DNA of 64,000 bases from Geodermatophilus marinus (GTDB taxonomy: Bacteria > Actinomycetota > Actinomycetes > Mycobacteriales > Geodermatophilaceae), in assembly GCF_003428645.1 (NCBI RefSeq), contig NZ_QVQH01000021.1, forward strand, positions 1 through 64,000, given 5' to 3'. Below the pieces are notes generated by a model. That model was not told the origin of the DNA. It was given only the letters and a program-made list of their open reading frames with translations, and made no database searches. Positions 1 to 8,764 of the stretch are shown here, one piece after another. The translations under genes were made by a program, and so were the position numbers. Within the stretch, counting starts at the first letter, position 1. Every line of letters begins with the position of its first letter.

Positions 1-2
1 CC

Positions 3-95
3 TACCACCGCCGGCGTCGCCAAGACGCCCTCGGTCGACTCACGCCCATCGAGTACGAGACCATCACACCCACACTGGCCGCTCAGGCCGCCTGA
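3..95 (+). CDS. IS3-family transposase, C-terminal end only (cut by window edge)
   Basis: The first bases encode 30 residues and a stop. The reading starts YHRRRRQDALG and continues RLTPIEYETI. This matches the end of the DDE integrase domain of IS3-family OrfB proteins, where a (Y/H)N-x-R-R-R-H-S-x-L-G-x-x-(T/S)-P-x-x-(F/Y)-E motif sits just before the stop. The rest of the element lies left of the window. The sequence after the stop, up to about position 129, probably contains the right terminal repeat. The family call rests on this short motif only. Confidence 0.7.
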   Translation, partial: YHRRRRQDALGRLTPIEYETITPTLAAQAA

Positions 96-114
96 CCCAA
101 CCTGTCACCGATCC

Positions 115-456
115 GTGCAGCAGTCCCCCCTGTGGCTGCGCGTGGCTTGCCTGGCTTACGGCCACCACCTCGGGAACGGACACGCGACGTTCGGGCCGGG
201 CGAGGTGCGGCTGGCACTGAGCACCGTGGATCGGGATGGCGTCCTGCGTCAGCCGGCCAGCAGCGACGTCACCCGCGCAATCAGGACCGCCGTGGGGTAC
301 GGGTGGCTGGCCGAGGGGTCGGGGGCGCGGTGCCTGATCATCCCTAGGCATGCCATCGAGGGCGGCCGCGGGGGCTTCTCCACCGAGCACACCCCCTGCC
401 CCGTCCACGACCCGGAACGACGCGTCGGGCGACACCTGCGCGCGCTCGGGAAGTGA
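115..456 (+). CDS. Phage/ICE-type helix-turn-helix protein, probably N-terminally truncated
   Basis: This 113-residue protein resembles small winged-helix proteins of actinobacterial phages and integrative elements. It reads SPLWLRVACLAYG, then a GxGxATFxPGEVxxALS segment, a VTRAIRTAVGYGWL helix and an SARCLIIP-like strand. Such proteins usually sit near replication or transfer genes. The GTG start lies only 20 bases after the upstream IS3 transposase stop, where the IS right end is expected, so the first residues may come from the insertion sequence and the native N-terminus may be lost. DNA binding is inferred from the fold-like pattern; no enzymatic motif is visible. Confidence 0.5.
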   Translation: MQQSPLWLRVACLAYGHHLGNGHATFGPGEVRLALSTVDRDGVLRQPASSDVTRAIRTAVGYGWLAEGSGARCLIIPRHAIEGGRGGFSTEHTPCPVHDPERRVGRHLRALGK

Positions 457-464
457 GGCACTGC

Positions 465-530
465 GCACTCAGTGCCCCGATTCAGGGCGATAGCTGACAT
501 TCAGTGCTAGCCGAGCTGGCACTGAGTGCC
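465..530. promoter_or_regulatory. Repeated 12-13 bp palindromes, candidate operator
   Basis: Two near-perfect palindromes, GCACTCAGTGCC (465-476) and GGCACTGAGTGCC (518-530), flank a third related half site, CATTCAGTGC (498-507). They lie just after the stop of the helix-turn-helix gene and overlap the 3' end of a small minus-strand reading frame. The spacing and sequence fit binding sites for a dimeric element-borne regulator or a weak bidirectional terminator. There is no T tract. Function is not demonstrable from sequence. Confidence 0.3.
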
Positions 531-707
531 AGGTGGCAAGCCCCTGACCTGCACCTTCGCCTCGCCCTTCTCTAAGTCTTCTAGGTCAACGGCGATCAGG
601 AGACGAGGAACGCCGGTAACCGTCTGTGCCCTCGTCCCGAGGGCCATCCCGGCATCGCACACACCCGTGATCGAGAACAGGCCCCCTCCGGGGGCCACCT
701 CGGTCAT
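507..707 (-). CDS. Small hypothetical protein of the mobile element
   Basis: A minus-strand frame of 66 codons starts with ATG at 707 and reads MTEVAPGGGLFSITGVCDAG, later VPRLLIAVDLEDLEKGEAKV. The composition is protein-like: balanced hydrophobic and acidic residues and several A/T-ending codons, as in other genes of this element. The longer frame upstream of this ATG is Arg/Pro-rich and looks like noise. I recognise no family. It is antisense to a degraded plus-strand gene, so it may itself be a remnant. Confidence 0.35.
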   Translation of the reverse strand: MTEVAPGGGLFSITGVCDAGMALGTRAQTVTGVPRLLIAVDLEDLEKGEAKVQVRGLPPGTQCQLG

Positions 708-820
708 GCCGTCAACAGCTCTGCCAAAGGGCCGAGCAGAACAGGAGATCCGTCCCCCGTCGCCACCACCCGCAAGACCAAGACCACCACCACCGCCGCC
801 GGAGTACGAGGCTGTCCTCC

Positions 821-1069
821 GGGGACCGCGAGGCTGCGGAACAGGCGCACGCCGAGGCGGTCGCCGCGCTGGCACAGGCGGAAGCGCACCACGCCGGCCT
901 GACTGGGCGGAACCGTAACGGCGACACCACAGTGACCGGGATGGAGCTGCTGTCCGCCGAGGCGGACACCACCGTCCACCGTGGACTGGTCGGAGCTGCC
1001 GCCGACGCCGTCGAGGCAGCCCGCGCCGCTGAGGCTTCGGTGCTGGCCGAGCACTGGGCGGAGGGGCTA
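821..1069 (+). pseudogene. 5' fragment of an element gene interrupted by IS630
   Basis: One frame encodes an Ala/Glu-rich helical segment (GDREAAEQAHAEAVAALAQ, later LSAEADTTVHRGLVGAAAD) that runs into the left end of the IS630 element after AEHWAEGL. Only a late in-frame GTG (932) exists. Upstream, coherent coding moves to other frames, so the 5' part carries frameshifts. Joining base 1069 to base 2237 at the TA target continues the frame as AEHWAEGL-ADRVAEAGSEDKA. The function is unknown; coiled-coil character is the only visible property. Confidence 0.5.
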
Positions 1070-2234
1070 GTGCTCCGTCGCAATGCTCCTTGATGTGATC
1101 ACGGCTCGGGGTCGACCATTTCCTATGCCTGCGCATGTGCGGACGGTCGAGGTATCGGAGGCCGATCGGCAGGAGCTGGAGCGGCGGGTCCGGGACAAGG
1201 GGGCGCCGGCCCGGGTGATCGAGCGGGCCCGGATCGTGCTGCTCGCCGCCGAGGCGGTGCCGGGCAAGCAGATCGCCACGATCGTCGGCTGCGCCGAACC
1301 GACCGTGGTCACCTGGCGCGGCCGCTACGCCGAACGCGGCCTGGCCGGCCTGGAGGATCTGCCCCGGCCGGGCAAGCCGGCACAGCTACCCGAACAGCTG
1401 CGGGATCGGGTGCTCGAGCTGACCCTGACCGAGCCGCCGATCCAGTTCGCGGCGACGCACTGGTCCTCGCGGTTGCTGGCCGCGGCGCTGGCCGGCGAGG
1501 GCACGCCGATCTCGCACGCCACGGTGGCCCGGATCTGGCACCGCTTCGGAGTGCAGCCCTGGCGGGCGCAGACGTTCAAGTTCTCCACCGATCCCGAACT
1601 CGAGGCCAAGATCCGCGACGTCGTGGGCCTCTACCTGCATCCGCCGGAGAAGGCGGTGGTGCTCTGCGTCGACGAGAAGCCGCAGATCCAGGCGCTGGAG
1701 CGCACCGCCCCACCCCTGCCGGTGCGACCCGGGCATCCGGCGGCGGCCAGCTTCGACTACGTCCGGCACGGCACCACCACGCTGTTCGCTGCCCTCGAGG
1801 TGGCCACCGGCAAGGTCACCGAGGCCTGTACCGAGCGACACCGTCACCAGGAGTTCCTGGCCTTCCTGCGCCAGGTGGCTCGGGCCTATCCGCGCCGCGA
1901 GCTGCATGTCGTGGTCGACAACCTGTCCACCCACAAGCATCCGGCGGTGCGCGCCTGGCTCGAGCGCCATCCCCGGGTGACCCTGCACTTCACGCCGACC
2001 TCGGGGTCCTGGCTGAACCTCGTCGAGGCGTTCTTCTCGATCATCACCCGCCAGGCCCTGCGCCGCGGCAACTTCCCGACCGTCGCCGACCTCATCGCCG
2101 CCATCGAGAGCTTCATCGCCGCCTGGAACGACCGCTGCCGGCCGTTCACCTGGACCAAGGACCCCGACACCGTCATCGCCAAGGCCACCGACCCTCACCG
2201 CCGGAAGACGCAAACGACGTCAGTTACGGAGCAC
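1070..2234 (+). mobile_element. Complete IS630-family insertion sequence
   Basis: The element is bounded by inverted repeats: GTGCTCCGT at 1070-1078 and its complement ACGGAGCAC at 2226-2234. A TA dinucleotide lies directly outside each end (1068-1069 and 2235-2236), the target duplication typical of the IS630/Tc1 superfamily. The single transposase gene fills almost the whole 1,165 bp. The intact frame and intact ends suggest a recent or still mobile copy. It sits inside an already frameshifted element gene. Confidence 0.85.
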
Positions 2235-2237
2235 TAG
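1125..2237 (+). CDS. IS630-family DDE transposase
   Basis: The 370-residue protein has an N-terminal helix-turn-helix region (about 10-90, including IATIVGCAEPTVVTWRGRY) and a C-terminal DDE domain. The catalytic acidic residues are visible: D183 in CVDEKPQ, D265 in VVVDNLSTH and E301 in SWLNLVEAFF. It would cut and paste the element at TA sites. I chose ATG at 1125 because the following sequence matches family N-termini; an ATG at 1083 would add 14 residues close to the left terminal repeat. The TAG stop is made of the duplicated TA plus one flanking G, so the stop depends on the insertion site. Confidence 0.9.
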   Translation: MPAHVRTVEVSEADRQELERRVRDKGAPARVIERARIVLLAAEAVPGKQIATIVGCAEPTVVTWRGRYAERGLAGLEDLPRPGKPAQLPEQLRDRVLELTLTEPPIQFAATHWSSRLLAAALAGEGTPISHATVARIWHRFGVQPWRAQTFKFSTDPELEAKIRDVVGLYLHPPEKAVVLCVDEKPQIQALERTAPPLPVRPGHPAAASFDYVRHGTTTLFAALEVATGKVTEACTERHRHQEFLAFLRQVARAYPRRELHVVVDNLSTHKHPAVRAWLERHPRVTLHFTPTSGSWLNLVEAFFSIITRQALRRGNFPTVADLIAAIESFIAAWNDRCRPFTWTKDPDTVIAKATDPHRRKTQTTSVTEH

Positions 2238-2552
2238 CGGACCGTGTGGCCGAAGCGGGCAGCGAGGACAAGGCCGAATGCCGTCGAGACCACCGCCGCG
2301 CTGGTCAAGCTGGCCGAGGGCATGGACACGCGGCAGTGCCTCGTTGGTGAGGCTGTCGTCGATGCACGAGCCGCAGGGGTGGATCCACAGGACAAGAGCG
2401 TGGCGTTCCGCTGGGAGGTGGGCTGGCTTCGCAAGCACCCCACCGCCGTGCACATCCGTGGTGAGCGCATACCGGTCACCACGCCGCCGCAGGCGATCGT
2501 GGCCGTCCTCGCCCGTGCCGTCACCACCATCAGGTACCGGATGGTGGCCTAG
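2237..2552 (+). pseudogene. 3' fragment of the gene interrupted by IS630
   Basis: After the IS, the interrupted frame continues as ADRVAEAGSEDKAE and then needs a one-base correction near 2273. From there a coherent frame runs to a TAG at 2550-2552: NAVETTAALVKLAEGMDTR, then VDPQDKSVAFRWEVGWLRK and an ITTPPQAI-like tail ending in RYRMVA. A GTG at 2244 would allow a 102-residue product, but its first residues (WPKRAARTRP) look like out-of-frame noise. No known domain is recognised. The parent gene was therefore both frameshifted and disrupted by the insertion. Confidence 0.5.
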
Positions 2553-2634
2553 TACAACAGCGTGACCGTTAAGGCGACTGACCCTGAACACCTGTCAGCC
2601 CCGGGACAACGCGGTCCGAGGGCTGACCCAACGT

Positions 2635-3723
2635 CTAAATCTCGATCGCTTGCTGTGCCGGTTCCGGCCGACGCTCAGCAGACAGCCGCATCAGGTGGTC
2701 CCTCCCCTTCTGCGTGAGGGTCCAGTAACTATTCTGATCCTGCACGGGATGGCGCTTCTGACTGTGTCCAATAAGTCCAAGCGCAAAGAGCTGCACCTTT
2801 ATCTTGTTCAGGACGTCAGGTCCCGCCATGACTCGATCGACTTCCCCAACCTCCTCAGGCACTTCGGGATCGTCATCCCGCAGAAAAGTCGCCTGGAAAT
2901 CCAACTCCTCGGATAGGTCGACTTCCGACGCCTCGTCTAGCATCAACGGCGCGAGTATCGAGAATATGTTGTCCCAGGTGACCCTGTAGTTCTTGGAGTG
3001 GATCTGCCGCTTCGCCGGCCATGTTCGACCGGCCTGAACATCGGCAGGCGTCCAGTAGTACAAGAGGGTGTTGAACATGTGGACGTCTTCGCCTTGCGCC
3101 AGCTCGCCAACGTCGACGCCTTCGGCCTGCTGGTGTCTCTGCGCCTCTAGCTCAGCGTTTAGCTTTTCGACTGTCGCCCGCAGCTCTGCCATCTCCTGCT
3201 CTACTTCAGGCGTCAGGGCACCTCGCGCCCTCACCCAACCTTCCGCCGGGTGATACTTGCGCGCCTGGATGAGGCTTCGCGCCACAGCTCCAGCGAGATC
3301 GCTTGGTGAGCTCCAAAACTTCACCATCCGCTTGCTTACCTTCTCGCGGAACGCTTCAAGTTTCTCGCGCAACGCCGGGTCTAGGTCCATTTTATCCGCA
3401 ACGATCGACCCGGGAGCGCCATGCAGGAAGCCAAGGACTGGCGTCTTCGTCTCGACGGCGTAGTCAAACTCCTTCTCCGTGAAACTAAGTCCACTGTCGT
3501 CTAGGCTTCCATATCTTCCTCCGACGATGACAACATAGTAGTCACTGTCATCGATAACGCGCTTGATTAGGTCCCACTTTTCCTCGTCTGAGGCCGGGAA
3601 AAGTTCCATGCCCGCTGGAAAACAGTCAGCCTCCAATAGTGTTTGAATGACGGCTTGCCGCTCTTCCTGCAAGTCAACATAGGTGGAGCTGACGAAGACC
3701 TGTTCGCGCTTCTCGACGACCAC
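2635..3723 (-). CDS. DUF4062 domain protein (TIR/SEFIR-like fold), element cargo
   Basis: Residues 5-110 match the DUF4062 family: KREQVFVSSTYVDLQEER, then AGMELFPASDEEKWDLIKR and YYVVIVGGRYGS. This domain is related to TIR/SEFIR-type folds and often occurs in STAND-type or defence-associated proteins. A Glu/Ala-rich coiled coil follows (about 165-205), then an unrecognised C-terminal domain ending in a winged-helix-like segment (YWTLTQKGRDHLMRL). No NTPase domain is present. Base composition is visibly less GC-rich than the flanks, which suggests transfer. I prefer the GTG at 3723; an ATG at 3756 would add an unusual Cys-rich leader. A role in defence or sensing is inference from family context. 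Confidence 0.7.
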   Translation of the reverse strand: MVVEKREQVFVSSTYVDLQEERQAVIQTLLEADCFPAGMELFPASDEEKWDLIKRVIDDSDYYVVIVGGRYGSLDDSGLSFTEKEFDYAVETKTPVLGFLHGAPGSIVADKMDLDPALREKLEAFREKVSKRMVKFWSSPSDLAGAVARSLIQARKYHPAEGWVRARGALTPEVEQEMAELRATVEKLNAELEAQRHQQAEGVDVGELAQGEDVHMFNTLLYYWTPADVQAGRTWPAKRQIHSKNYRVTWDNIFSILAPLMLDEASEVDLSEELDFQATFLRDDDPEVPEEVGEVDRVMAGPDVLNKIKVQLFALGLIGHSQKRHPVQDQNSYWTLTQKGRDHLMRLSAERRPEPAQQAIEI

Positions 3724-3756
3724 GACATAACGGTATCGACAAGCTTGCCCGCACAT

Positions 3757-4115
3757 CCCCGGCGGTCCACCGACCGGCCCCGCTCAACGACCCTGGCACC
3801 GTGGCGCGATCCGGGCTGCTATCACGAGGCGGTGTCCGTGAACGGACTTCGGGGGTCATGTCCCCACCCCTGTGAAGATGCCCGGCGGGACGCGGCCCAT
3901 CTGGTACATCCACCCAAGGATGCTCGGCAGGGCTGTCGGCCGGCCTCGCGGACCTCACAGAGGCCCGCGTGGGCAGGCGAGGACCAGGGGCCCCCGGATA
4001 CCCGCCCGTCCCTCCTAATGGCGCGGGCGCGTCGCTACGATACCGGTTCGTCCGCTTCGCTTACCGTCCGAGGCCGAGCGACCTCAGCCAGTGAGTCGGG
4101 ACCGGAGGTAGGACG
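3757..4115. other. Gene-free stretch between the DUF4062 and zinc-ribbon genes
   Basis: I find no convincing coding frame in these 359 bases. The interval separates two divergently read genes and so should contain both promoters. The only clear signal is the purine-rich GGAGGTAGG ahead of the TTG start at 4116. I do not recognise confident -35/-10 boxes. Confidence 0.4.
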
Positions 4116-4523
4116 TTGGGCAAGTCGGTGCGTGTCGAGCAGGGATGCCGAGACTGCAAGAAGTGCACGAACTCAGGAGTAGCCAACCTGGGGCGGAACA
4201 CGGGCCGCACATCGATGGCGCTCATGACGGGCGGTCTCTCCGAGGTCGGGATGCGGGCATTGGCCAAAAAGTGCCGCATCTGCAACCACCAGCTCAGCCT
4301 TCACCAGGGTGCCGACGCCAGCACGCCGCAGCCTGCGGTGTCGTTGACGCAGCGGGCATCGTCGCTCATCGCTTCGGCGTCAGCACCGCCGGCACCGGCA
4401 GCGCCGCCGGTGGCGAGTGGTCCGCCAGCAGGCTTCTACCCGGACCCCCAAGGGATCGCTCCTTATCGATGGTGGAACGGGCAGGACTGGACGGAGCACA
4501 CGACCACGACGCCGCCCCAGTAG
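4116..4523 (+). CDS. Zinc-ribbon and DUF2510 protein next to the integrase
   Basis: The start is a TTG seven bases after a strong GGAGG site. The 135-residue protein has an N-terminal cysteine cluster (CRDCKKC, then CRICNH about 40 residues later) that could bind zinc. A low-complexity Ala/Pro/Ser linker follows. The C-terminal DUF2510 module (GFYPDPQ followed by YRWWNGQDWTEHT) is a short Trp-rich domain common in actinobacterial membrane and secreted proteins. No transmembrane helix is visible. I recall similar proteins beside integrases in actinobacterial elements, but the function is unknown. Confidence 0.7.
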   Translation: MGKSVRVEQGCRDCKKCTNSGVANLGRNTGRTSMALMTGGLSEVGMRALAKKCRICNHQLSLHQGADASTPQPAVSLTQRASSLIASASAPPAPAAPPVASGPPAGFYPDPQGIAPYRWWNGQDWTEHTTTTPPQ

Positions 4524-4544
4524 AACCGCGCACGAGCAGCAGAC

Positions 4545-4588
4545 GAGGCCCTGGCCCTCTCGCATAACAGCGGGAGCACCAGGGCCTC
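4545..4588 (+). terminator. Hairpin terminator after the zinc-ribbon gene
   Basis: GAGGCCCTGG (4545-4554) pairs perfectly with CCAGGGCCTC (4579-4588), and inner bases extend the stem imperfectly around an ATAA-containing loop. It lies 21 bases after the stop of the zinc-ribbon gene and ahead of the integrase promoter region. There is no long T tract, which is usual in high-GC actinobacteria. Confidence 0.55.
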
Positions 4589-4643
4589 TGACTGCTCAAG
4601 AGCTGAAAGGTTGACCACCCCGTCTGGGGGAGGGAGTCAGTTG

Positions 4644-4667
4644 GTTACTACCTCTCTAATCGTTACC
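4644..4667. promoter_or_regulatory. Candidate integrase arm-type sites
   Basis: Two GTTAC half sites (4644-4648 and 4662-4666) lie just before the integrase start. The inverted form GGTAAC occurs twice just after its stop (5905-5910 and 5917-5922), with similar spacing. Such paired short repeats on both sides of a tyrosine integrase resemble arm-binding sites or a promoter operator. Support is limited to the repeat pattern. Confidence 0.25.
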
Positions 4668-4672
4668 TGTGT

Positions 4673-5902
4673 ATGGTCGTGCGCATGGGTAGACGAGCCC
4701 TCGGGCTAGGGGAGCGAGGCGAGGTCGAGGCGACCCCGCAACGGCGCGACGAGCAGGGCAAGTGGAAGACGGCCCCGAACGCTCGCAGTGCGGAGAGGTG
4801 GCGTGCTCGCTGCTACTACCGGGGATACGACGGCGTTCAGCGCGACCTGTCCCGGGTCGCCCCGACGAAGGCCAAGGCTATGGCGGCGCTGGACGCGGCG
4901 TTCACCGAGCGCCTGAACAGCGTCGGCGACGTCGAGATGACCGCGACCATGCCCCTGGTCGAGGCTGGCCGGGTATGGCTCGCCGGCATCCGGCGCACCG
5001 ACTCGGGCTTAGCGCCACGGACCGTCGAGGACTACGGCCGCACCTTCGTCCGCTACATCGACAGGCCGGGCGCGACCATCCACGGCCTGACTCTGGCCGA
5101 GGCCAACAACACGCAGCGGCTCCGAGCCTTCCTGCAAGCGGTCGCCGACAAGCACGGCACCGGGGCGGCGAAGATGACCCGGTCCGTCCTGATGGGGATC
5201 TTCAACCTGGCTGTGGACAACGGGACGCTGAACGCCAACGCGCTGCGCAACGTCCGACCGATCGCGTCGCAGACGACGAAGTCTCTCCGTGAAGGCCGCG
5301 AAGCCCGGGACACCACACGGGCGCTCACCCGGGCGGAGCGAGCGGCCCTGCTGGCGTACGCGGATGAACGGGCGGCAGAGGAGCCCGCGCTGCCGCAGAC
5401 CCGGCGCAAGTGGCAGGCCGCCGCCGACCTAGCCGCGTTCATGATGGGGACCGGTGTCCGGGTTACCGAGGCTCGGTCCCTGCGATGGGAGGACGTCGAC
5501 CTGACCTCCGGGGCCGCGCTGATCCGGGGGACAAAGTCCCGCCACTCCCGCCGACGGGTCGACTTCCCCGACTGGCTGGCCGATCGCCTTCGGGTGCGCG
5601 CGGAGCGGACGGGGGGCACGGGTTACGTCTTCGCCTCGCCGCACTTCGTCGGCGACGGCGAACGCATGTGGGATCAGTCCAACGCTGCCAAAACTCTGGC
5701 AGAGCTGTTCAAGGGTGCCGGGCTGTCATGGGCGACCCCACACACCTGGCGTCGCACCGTGGCCACCATCGCTCATCAGGCGGGCGCGCCACTGGTCGCC
5801 ATCGCCGACCAGCTCGGTCACGCTGACCCGTCGATGACCGCCCGGATCTACCTCGGTCGGGACTCCCTCGGTGAGCGCAGGTCGGTTGCTCAGCACCTAT
5901 AG
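4673..5902 (+). CDS. Tyrosine-type site-specific integrase
   Basis: The 409-residue phage-type integrase has an N-terminal arm/SAM-like region (about 90-200) and a C-terminal catalytic domain. The expected catalytic residues are visible: R263 in GTGVRVTEARSLRWEDVD, K288 in IRGTKSR, the H357-x-x-R360 pair in PHTWRRT, H383 in LGHADPSM and the nucleophile Y393 in ARIYLG. It would catalyse integration and excision of the element. It is read toward the 3' end of the tRNA-Arg gene that begins about 75 bases downstream, the usual arrangement for tRNA-targeting elements. ATG at 4685 is an alternative start. No excisionase gene is seen beside it. Confidence 0.9.
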   Translation: MVVRMGRRALGLGERGEVEATPQRRDEQGKWKTAPNARSAERWRARCYYRGYDGVQRDLSRVAPTKAKAMAALDAAFTERLNSVGDVEMTATMPLVEAGRVWLAGIRRTDSGLAPRTVEDYGRTFVRYIDRPGATIHGLTLAEANNTQRLRAFLQAVADKHGTGAAKMTRSVLMGIFNLAVDNGTLNANALRNVRPIASQTTKSLREGREARDTTRALTRAERAALLAYADERAAEEPALPQTRRKWQAAADLAAFMMGTGVRVTEARSLRWEDVDLTSGAALIRGTKSRHSRRRVDFPDWLADRLRVRAERTGGTGYVFASPHFVGDGERMWDQSNAAKTLAELFKGAGLSWATPHTWRRTVATIAHQAGAPLVAIADQLGHADPSMTARIYLGRDSLGERRSVAQHL

Positions 5903-5975
5903 TAGGTAACTATCTCGGTAACGACTCGTTCCTCTTTGGATCGAGCAAGAAGTAAGCGCAGGTCAGGGCCATGGA

Positions 5976-6010
5976 TGGCGCGCCCGGCAGGGATCGAACC
6001 TGCGACCAAG
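5976..6010. other. Probable element attachment site (att) in tRNA 3' end
   Basis: The integrase gene ends 73 bases from the 3' end of tRNA-Arg. Tyrosine integrases commonly recombine within tRNA T-arm and acceptor sequence and leave the tRNA intact. The tRNA here is complete, including an encoded CCA. I found no second copy of its 3' segment to the left, so the partner att site must be outside the window or lost. The exact core cannot be defined from one end. Confidence 0.4.
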
Positions 6011-6051
6011 TGCTTAGAAGGCACCTGCTCTATCCGCTGAGCTACGGGCGC
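5976..6051 (-). tRNA. tRNA-Arg (anticodon UCU)
   Basis: On the minus strand, a 7-bp acceptor stem (GCGCCCG with CGGGCGC), a D arm beginning GCTC, an anticodon loop CTTCTAA and a T arm with TTCGATC are all present. The anticodon is TCT, reading AGA codons. CCA is encoded at the 3' end (5976-5978). AGA is rare in this GC-rich genome. The gene is the probable integration target of the neighbouring element. Confidence 0.95.
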
Positions 6052-6294
6052 TCGCGACCGATCATCGCACCGCGGGTGCCGCCGGCCTGGGCGGGCCGCG
6101 CGGGCGGGCGGCGGGTTCGTCACAGCCGCAGCCGAGCACCGGCCCCCGACGCGACCGCGCCGTCCGTCCACAGGCCGGCCCGCCGTCCACACACCGGCCC
6201 GACGGGCTCCCCGCCCGGCGCGGAGAGGCCACGGTCGTCGGTGTCCGGCACCGCGCCGGTCCCGCCACCCGGCGGGGACATCTCGAGGAGCACC

Positions 6295-6831
6295 GTGAAC
6301 GACACCTACGTGACCGTCGTCGGCAACGTGGTCGACGCGCCCCGCCGCTACCGGCCCGACAGCGGCAACCCCGTGACCAACTTCCGCATGGCGTCGACCT
6401 CCCGCCGCTACGACAACCGCAGCCACGAGTACGTCGACGGCGGCACCTTCTGGGTCGACGTCGAGTGCTGGAACGACCTGTCGGGCAACGTGTCCGGCAG
6501 CATCAGCAAGGGCGACCCGGTGATCGTGCACGGCGCCCTGACGACGCACAGCTGGGAGGGCGACAGCGGCCGCCGCAGCGTGCCGCGGATCAAGGCCTTC
6601 GCCGTCGGTCCCAACCTCGCCCGGGGCCGGGCCGACTTCACCCGCACCCAGCGCGCCGCCCGGCCCGGGGGCGAGGGCGGCCAGGAGCCGGAGGCCGAGG
6701 GGCAGGGGGCCGGCGGGGGGCCGACCGGATCGGACGAGATCCCGGTGCCCGGGCGGGACTACGTGACCGCCGACGCGGCGTTGCACCGGTCGGACGCCCC
6801 GGAGCTCGCCGCGGAGCCCGCGCACGTCTAG
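6295..6831 (+). CDS. ssb: Single-stranded DNA-binding protein, SSB family
   Basis: The OB-fold signature begins at the start (NDTYVTVVGNVVDAPRRY), followed by NFRMASTSRRYDNRS and FWVDVECWNDLSGNV. These are typical of bacterial SSB, which coats single-stranded DNA in replication and repair. The C-terminal 60 residues are Gly/Glu-rich and disordered, but the end (AAEPAHV) lacks the acidic DDDIPF-type tip of the housekeeping SSB. That suggests a secondary, SsbB-like paralogue. GTG at 6295 follows a GAGGAG site by four bases. The gene precedes ettA, as in M. tuberculosis (Rv2478c-Rv2477c). Confidence 0.85.
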   Translation: MNDTYVTVVGNVVDAPRRYRPDSGNPVTNFRMASTSRRYDNRSHEYVDGGTFWVDVECWNDLSGNVSGSISKGDPVIVHGALTTHSWEGDSGRRSVPRIKAFAVGPNLARGRADFTRTQRAARPGGEGGQEPEAEGQGAGGGPTGSDEIPVPGRDYVTADAALHRSDAPELAAEPAHV

Positions 6832-6929
6832 TTGCCCGGGCTGGGAGGATCGGGGGCGAGCACGCACGGGGCGGGCCGGCCACCGGCCGGCCCGCCCCTC
6901 ATCGCGACCGACGGAAGGCCCCCAGCCCA

Positions 6930-8600
<1,671 letters not shown>

Positions 8601-8690
8601 GCGCGGCCGCGGTCGACCCCGCGGTGGACCCACGACCGGCCGGTCGGAGCACTGCTCCGGCCGGCCGGTCGCCGTCCGGGGGCGCCATCA

Positions 8691-8764
8691 CCGTGATCAT
8701 GGGGATGATGCCGGGGACACGCCGGACCGCGGCGTGTCCGGGTGTGAGAAGCCCATGATCACGG
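8691..8764. terminator. Nested hairpin between convergent ettA and phosphatase genes
   Basis: Outer arms CCGTGATCATGGG (8691-8703) and CCCATGATCACGG (8752-8764) pair perfectly over 13 bp. An inner stem pairs GGACACGCC (8715-8723) with GGCGTGTCC (8731-8739). The structure lies where two genes converge, and its right arm overlaps the stop codon of the minus-strand gene. It therefore fits a bidirectional terminator. Confidence 0.7.

Noticed and set aside
526-918. A 130-codon plus-strand frame rich in Pro/Arg
   Set aside because: Its sequence is low-complexity and it overlaps more protein-like frames on both strands; it fits a frameshifted remnant better than a gene.
6052-6294. Additional tRNA or small RNA before ssb
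   Set aside because: No cloverleaf or other RNA fold was recognisable; the interval probably holds the promoters of tRNA-Arg and ssb.
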